A stretch of DNA of 25,305 nt from Candidatus Berkelbacteria bacterium CG_4_9_14_3_um_filter_39_23 (lineage in GTDB: Bacteria; Patescibacteriota; UBA1384; GWA2-35-9; CG2-30-39-44). Both the position numbers and the translations under genes were made by a program. Of this stretch, positions 22,035-25,305 are shown piece after piece (position 1 is the stretch's first letter; each line of letters begins with the position of its first letter). The DNA is taken from contig PFTZ01000051.1 of assembly GCA_002789815.1 (NCBI GenBank), positions 1-25,305 of the forward strand, in the 5' to 3' direction. A model generated the notes under the pieces. That model did not search any database. It was not told where the DNA came from and was given only the letters and a program-made list of their open reading frames with translations.

Positions 22035-22613
22035 ATGAGCAGTAAATTAATTATCACTATTTTAGGTGAACCAGGATCAGGCAAAGGCACGCAAGCTGAA
22101 AGAATTGCGAAAAATTTTAACGTTGCGCATATTGAAACAGGAGGTTTGATTAGAAAGTTCATTCAAACAGACCCGCAAGCAAAAGCAAGATATATGCAAG
22201 GAAAATTACAACCAAACGCAATTGTTGCTGAATTAGTTGAAAAAGAGATAGTAAAGCTAAAAAATAAAAGATTTATTCTCGATCCGTTTCCGTTAAATTT
22301 AGAACAAATTGATTTTTTGTCTCTGATGGTAAAAAAATACCAGCTATCCAAGCCGGTAATAATTTATCTTAAGGTTGATAAAAAAATTGCCTTGAAAAGA
22401 ATTTTGGCGCGGACAGACAAAAGAAAAGATGATAGTTTGGATATTGCTGTTAAAAGGATTGATCAATACAGCAAAAATTTAAAAAAAATAATTAGCTCAA
22501 TTGACTGTCACTTTTACATTATTAGGATAAATGGCAATCCTAGCAGATTAAAAGTTGAGCAAGAAATTACCAAAAAATTATTAAAAATGATCCGTGAAAA
22601 CAAAATTTATTAA
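22035..22613 (+). CDS. adk: Divergent adenylate kinase family protein
   Basis: Adenylate kinase interconverts ATP plus AMP with two ADP. The 192 residues have the P-loop GEPGSGKGTQ (residues 11-20), a short LID without the zinc knot, and the phosphate-binding ARTDKRKDD and VKRIDQY segments. Placement before map supports adk. However, the AMP site is changed. HISTGDLLR is HIETGGLIR (residues 32-40; the Asp is Gly), and the DGFPRT signature reads DPFPLN (residues 83-88; bases 22281-22298), so the AMP-contacting Arg is Leu. It could be a divergent but active enzyme, or one with altered nucleotide preference. Overlaps map by 20 nt. Confidence 0.88.
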   Translation: MSSKLIITILGEPGSGKGTQAERIAKNFNVAHIETGGLIRKFIQTDPQAKARYMQGKLQPNAIVAELVEKEIVKLKNKRFILDPFPLNLEQIDFLSLMVKKYQLSKPVIIYLKVDKKIALKRILARTDKRKDDSLDIAVKRIDQYSKNLKKIISSIDCHFYIIRINGNPSRLKVEQEITKKLLKMIRENKIY

Positions 22614-23343
22614 AACAGCCAAAGAATTAATTTATATGCGAATATCTGGTAAAATACTGGCAGAAATATTTAAGGGTGTTGAAAAAATGGTTAAACCAGG
22701 AGTTTCTAGTATAGAGATTGAGCATTTTATTGTTGACAAAGCAAAAAAAATGAATGTTGGGTGTTCGTTTAAGGGCTTTAACGGTTATAAGTATTGTTCG
22801 TGTATTAGTGTCAATAATATGGTGGTTCACAATCTACCCGGTAAAAATAGATTTAATTCAGGTGATATTGTTAGTATTGATATTGGAACTTCATATAAAG
22901 GATTTCATTCTGATAAAGCCGTTACCCTGGCTGTAGGAAAAATATCTAGCGAAAGGCAAAAACTGATTGACACTGGTAAAAAAGCGCTTGCCGAAGCAAT
23001 TAAAATTATCAAACCAGGGATTGAAATCAATAAAATCGGAGAAAAAATTCAAAATGTCATTGAAAAAAATAATTTTTTTGTTATTCGCGATTTAGCTGGG
23101 CATGGAATTGGACAAAGAATTCATGAACCACCCACAATTTATAATTTTAAAACTTCCTACATTCATACTCGCTTGCAAAAAGGGATGTGTATAGCCATTG
23201 AGCCAATGTTAGGGGAAAGAACGGGAAAAATTAAAGTGCATAAAAATGGGTGGGGGATCAGTACTGCGGATAATTCAGACAGTTGCCATTTTGAGGACAC
23301 CATTGAGGTGGCTGAAACCAGCGCTAGAATTTTGACCAGATAG
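22594..23343 (+). CDS. map: Methionine aminopeptidase, type I
   Basis: This enzyme removes the initiator Met from nascent proteins, acting at the ribosome tunnel exit. The 249 residues keep all five metal ligands: D96 (SIDIG), D107 (HSDKA), H170 (AGHGIG), E203 (AIEPM) and E234 (HFEDT). The substrate-side H79 (VVHNLPG) and H177 (IHEPP) are also present. The likely start is GTG at 22594 inside the adk end, since it lengthens the protein to the family's normal N-terminus. A promoter for infA follows the stop. Confidence 0.96.
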   Translation: MKTKFIKTAKELIYMRISGKILAEIFKGVEKMVKPGVSSIEIEHFIVDKAKKMNVGCSFKGFNGYKYCSCISVNNMVVHNLPGKNRFNSGDIVSIDIGTSYKGFHSDKAVTLAVGKISSERQKLIDTGKKALAEAIKIIKPGIEINKIGEKIQNVIEKNNFFVIRDLAGHGIGQRIHEPPTIYNFKTSYIHTRLQKGMCIAIEPMLGERTGKIKVHKNGWGISTADNSDSCHFEDTIEVAETSARILTR

Positions 23344-23363
23344 TAATTTTTTACATCAATTGC

Positions 23364-23392
23364 TTGACTAAATAAAAAATATAAGCTATAAT
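23364..23392 (+). promoter_or_regulatory. Promoter giving a leaderless infA mRNA
   Basis: TTGACT (23364-23369), a 17-nt spacer and consensus TATAAT (23387-23392) are followed by only 7 nt before the infA ATG at 23400. The expected transcription start therefore coincides with the A of the ATG. No Shine-Dalgarno is present. This promoter also starts the infA-rpmJ-rpsM-rpsK-rpsD block. Confidence 0.75.
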
Positions 23393-23399
23393 TAGATAA

Positions 23400-23615
23400 A
23401 TGACACAGGAAAAAATAAACATTGAGGGCGAAGTGTCCGAAGTACTTCCCTCTACAAATTTTAAAGTTAGGCTTGATAATGGTGAAGAAATTCTTTGCTA
23501 TTTGGCAGGGAAAATGAGAATGAATTATATCAAGCTAGTTGAAGGGGACCGAGTTCAGGCTGAATTATCTCCATATGATTTAACTCGCGGTCGTATTATT
23601 CGTCGATTAAAATAA
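23400..23615 (+). CDS. infA: Translation initiation factor IF-1
   Basis: IF-1 binds the 30S A site during initiation. The 71 residues form the usual OB-fold protein: IEGEVSEVLPSTNFKVRLDNGEEILCYLAGKMRMNYIKLVEGDRVQAEL and the ending YDLTRGRIIRRLK. The position before rpmJ and rpsM is typical. The start codon probably forms the very 5' end of its mRNA (see the promoter at 23364-23392). Confidence 0.98.
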   Translation: MTQEKINIEGEVSEVLPSTNFKVRLDNGEEILCYLAGKMRMNYIKLVEGDRVQAELSPYDLTRGRIIRRLK

Positions 23616-23658
23616 TTTGTGATTTGTCAATATAATAGGCGCATGTCTTTTAAAAAAA

Positions 23659-23772
23659 ATGAAAGTTAGAGCATCAATCAAAAAAATTTGTGATAAATGC
23701 AAAATTATCCGTCGCAAACGGGTTTTGAGAGTTAATTGTGAAAATCCGAAACATAAACAAAGGCAAGGATAA
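23659..23772 (+). CDS. rpmJ: 50S ribosomal protein L36, zinc type
   Basis: L36 is the smallest 50S protein. The 37-residue product starts MKVRASIKKICDKCK and ends HKQRQG. It has the zinc ligands C11, C14, C27 and H32 (C-x2-C...C-x4-H), as in the C+ form of the family. No Shine-Dalgarno precedes the ATG (a run of A). A TATAAT at 23631-23636 lies 22 nt upstream and may add transcription. The stop overlaps the rpsM ATG by one base. Confidence 0.96.
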   Translation: MKVRASIKKICDKCKIIRRKRVLRVNCENPKHKQRQG

Positions 23773-24155
23773 TGCGTATTAGAGGTGTATTAATAAACAA
23801 GGACAAAAGTGTGTGGGCAGGACTTACGCAAATTTTTGGCATTGGTAAAAATACAGCAATGACTATTTTGAAAGAAATGCAAATAAATTACGATAAAAAA
23901 GTCAGAGACATCACACAAAACGAAGAAGACAAAATTCGCGAATTTATCGAAAAAAGATTAAAAACAGAAGGTGATTTGCGACTTGAAATATCACGAAATA
24001 TAAAAAGATTAAAAGAAATCAGCAGTTATCGCGGAGATCGACATAGCAGAAATTTACCGGCACGAGGGCAAAGGACCAAAACAAACGCGCGCACCAAAAG
24101 AGGTAAAAAAGTTACCATTGGCTCAGGTAGAAAAAAATCATTAGAAAAAACATAA
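23772..24155 (+). CDS. rpsM: 30S ribosomal protein S13
   Basis: S13 is a head protein contacting S19, the 50S subunit and P-site tRNA. The 127 residues start MRIRGVLINKDKSVWAGLTQIFGIGKNTAMTIL (helix-hairpin-helix) and include RLKEISSYRGDRHSRNLPARGQRTKTNARTKRG at the tRNA-facing tail. It overlaps rpmJ by one base. A 100-nt gap with repeats follows. Confidence 0.98.
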   Translation: MRIRGVLINKDKSVWAGLTQIFGIGKNTAMTILKEMQINYDKKVRDITQNEEDKIREFIEKRLKTEGDLRLEISRNIKRLKEISSYRGDRHSRNLPARGQRTKTNARTKRGKKVTIGSGRKKSLEKT

Positions 24156-24190
24156 AATTACACAAATATACCAATAGCACAGATTTAATG

Positions 24191-24248
24191 ATTGCATTTC
24201 TAGCTAAAAATTTGTGAAATAAATGCAATATACTTATCTATGCAATAT
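24191..24248. repeat. ATGCAAT inverted and direct repeats before rpsK
   Basis: ATTGCATTT (24191-24199) and AAATGCAAT (24221-24229) form a perfect 9-bp inverted repeat around 21 nt. ATGCAATAT also occurs twice as a direct repeat 17 nt apart (24223-24231 and 24240-24248). A weak promoter, TTGTGA (24212-24217), 17 nt, TATCTA (24235-24240), overlaps the array. Together they suggest an operator or leader for rpsK-rpsD; there is no T-tract to make it a terminator. Confidence 0.4.
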
Positions 24249-24255
24249 CTAATCT

Positions 24256-24642
24256 ATGGCAAAAGTTAAATTTAAAAAGAAAAAGCAGCCAATCGTTGTG
24301 TCAAAAGTAAATTTTTATATTCATTCTACATTTAATAACACGATTATTACTGCTACTGACGAAAATGGAAACACTTTAGCGTGGGCAACTGCTGGTGGGG
24401 CTGGTTTTAAGGGCGCTAAAAAAGCTACGCCATTTGCCGCTTCCCAAGCGATGAAAAATGTTATACAAAAATTACCGATTGATTCAATTAAATCCGCTAA
24501 CATATTTATTAAAGGCGTGGGTACAGGGCGCGACGCAGCTGCAAGAGCGTTAGCTCCCACCAATATTAGTATTATAAAAATTCAAGACAAAACGCCACTA
24601 CCCCACAATGGAACACGCGCAAAAAAGCCTCGTAAAATTTAA
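24256..24642 (+). CDS. rpsK: 30S ribosomal protein S11
   Basis: S11 lies on the 30S platform near the Shine-Dalgarno duplex. The 128 residues show the VNFYIHSTFNNTIITATDENGNTLAWATAGGAGFKGAKKATPFAA block and the RAPTNISI-type tail TPLPHNGTRAKKPRKI. It is followed after 3 nt by rpsD. Confidence 0.98.
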   Translation: MAKVKFKKKKQPIVVSKVNFYIHSTFNNTIITATDENGNTLAWATAGGAGFKGAKKATPFAASQAMKNVIQKLPIDSIKSANIFIKGVGTGRDAAARALAPTNISIIKIQDKTPLPHNGTRAKKPRKI

Positions 24643-24645
24643 TTT

Positions 24646-25239
24646 ATGAATAACAACTTTTGTGCAAAATGCCGTCGCGCAGGAACAAAACTTTTTTTAA
24701 AAGGTGAAAAATGTTTCAGCACGAAATGCCCAATGATCAAAAGACCATTTCCGCCCGGATCAACCAGCACCAGACAAGCAAAATTGTCTGACTTTGGGAT
24801 ACAATTAAAAGAAAAACAAAAAGCTAGACATACATACGGTTTAAGTGAAAGCCAATTCAAAAAGTATTTTCAAATAGCCAGCCAATCAGGTGAAAGCACG
24901 ACTGAAAAGTTTATGGAAATTTTAGAATCTAGAATAGATAATGTTGTTTTTCGAGCTGGCTTAGCGCCAAGCCGAGCGTCTGCTCGGCAAATGGTTTCGC
25001 ATCGCTTAATTGAATTAAATAAGAAAAAAATCAATATCGCCTCTATTCTTGTTAAAAAAGAAGATATAATCAAAATCATAAAACCACCTAAAAACCTGAA
25101 GGTATCGTCAGGAAATTTGCCATCGTGGTTAGCATTTAATAAAAAAAATTTAGAGATTAAAATCAATTCTGCGCCCAAAATCACCCCAGAGGAATTGGGT
25201 ATCGATGCCCAGCTTATTGTTGAATTTTATAATCGTTAA
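24646..25239 (+). CDS. rpsD: 30S ribosomal protein S4, zinc type
   Basis: S4 nucleates 30S assembly and, in E. coli, represses the alpha operon. The 197 residues start close to the zinc site (C6, C9, C23, C28: CAKCRRAGTKLFLKGEKCFSTKC), so the usual MARYxGPxCRLCRR opening is shortened. The conserved RPFPPGSTSTRQAKLSDFGIQLKEKQKARHTYG, and an S4 RNA-binding domain (ESRIDNVVFRAGLAPSRASARQMVSHRLIELNKKKI), follow. It is the last complete gene in the window. Confidence 0.98.
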   Translation: MNNNFCAKCRRAGTKLFLKGEKCFSTKCPMIKRPFPPGSTSTRQAKLSDFGIQLKEKQKARHTYGLSESQFKKYFQIASQSGESTTEKFMEILESRIDNVVFRAGLAPSRASARQMVSHRLIELNKKKINIASILVKKEDIIKIIKPPKNLKVSSGNLPSWLAFNKKNLEIKINSAPKITPEELGIDAQLIVEFYNR

Positions 25240-25274
25240 ATTATAAATTAATGCCTAAAAGGCAAGGAGAAAAA

Positions 25275-25305
25275 ATGCCACCAATCAACGATCTTGAATT
25301 AATGA
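25275..25305 (+). CDS. Start of a further gene (3' cut by window)
   Basis: An ATG at 25275 follows AAGGAG (25264-25269) and begins MPPINDLELM; an in-frame ATG at 25251 is also open. By gene order rpoA (RNA polymerase alpha) is expected next, but the ten visible residues do not let me identify it. Confidence 0.45.
   Translation, partial: MPPINDLELM

Noticed and set aside
1..25305. UGA read as Gly or Trp, as in some CPR bacteria
   Set aside because: UGA ends several conserved genes at family-typical lengths (rpsL, rplC, rplD, rplF overlaps), and tryptophans are TGG.
1..25305. tRNA, rRNA, CRISPR array, insertion sequence or integrase
   Set aside because: No cloverleaf, regularly spaced repeats, transposase or integrase motifs were seen in the gaps or open frames.

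Overview
The window is a dense translation and secretion gene cluster from an AT-rich bacterium. It carries the end of rpoC, then the str, S10, spc and alpha ribosomal operons almost end to end, all on the + strand except for one small minus-strand locus. Several features point to the Candidate Phyla Radiation (Patescibacteria), probably a Parcubacteria-like lineage. L30 (rpmD) is missing between rpsE and rplO, many genes overlap by 1-29 nt, S14 and S4 are zinc-binding forms, and L18 and S4 have short N-termini. UGA is an ordinary stop (for example at the ATGA overlaps of rpsL/rpsG, rplC/rplD and rpsH/rplF), so this is not a UGA-glycine CPR lineage. The taxonomic placement is inference.

Layout. 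1-6296: rpoC (5' end outside the window), rpsL, rpsG, fusA. 6297-9262: an accessory insertion that splits fusA from tuf. It has a bidirectional terminator, an unrecognised minus-strand gene split across two reading frames, and a + strand gene for a membrane-anchored FecR-domain surface protein. 9265-12639: a strong promoter and structured leader, then tuf, rpsJ, rplC, rplD, rplW. 12636-19514: rplB, rpsS, rplV, rpsC, rplP, rpmC, rpsQ, rplN, rplX, rplE, rpsZ(rpsN), rpsH, rplF, rplR, rpsE, rplO. 19515-19739: an unusually long leader. 19740-23343: secY, an unrecognised TolB-like lipid-anchor-free membrane protein overlapping secY, a divergent adk, and map. 23364-25305: a strong promoter that appears to make leaderless infA mRNA, then rpmJ, rpsM, rpsK, rpsD and the first bases of a further gene.

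How the genes work together. Most encode the ribosome, its two main elongation GTPases, initiation factor 1, RNA polymerase beta', the Sec channel and N-terminal methionine removal. This is the classic growth-rate-coupled core.

The points most worth a second look are: (i) EF-G with both guanine-recognition motifs altered (NKIN in place of NKxD, and no GSA-type G5); (ii) the split minus-strand gene, whose first frame ends in a slippery A_AAA_AAT directly followed by a stop; (iii) two non-ribosomal envelope proteins embedded in the str and spc operons; (iv) an adenylate kinase lacking the AMP-site arginine; (v) a 55-nt hairpin touching the tuf ribosome binding site; (vi) a leaderless infA promoter. 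I found no rRNA, tRNA, CRISPR array, insertion sequence or integrase.
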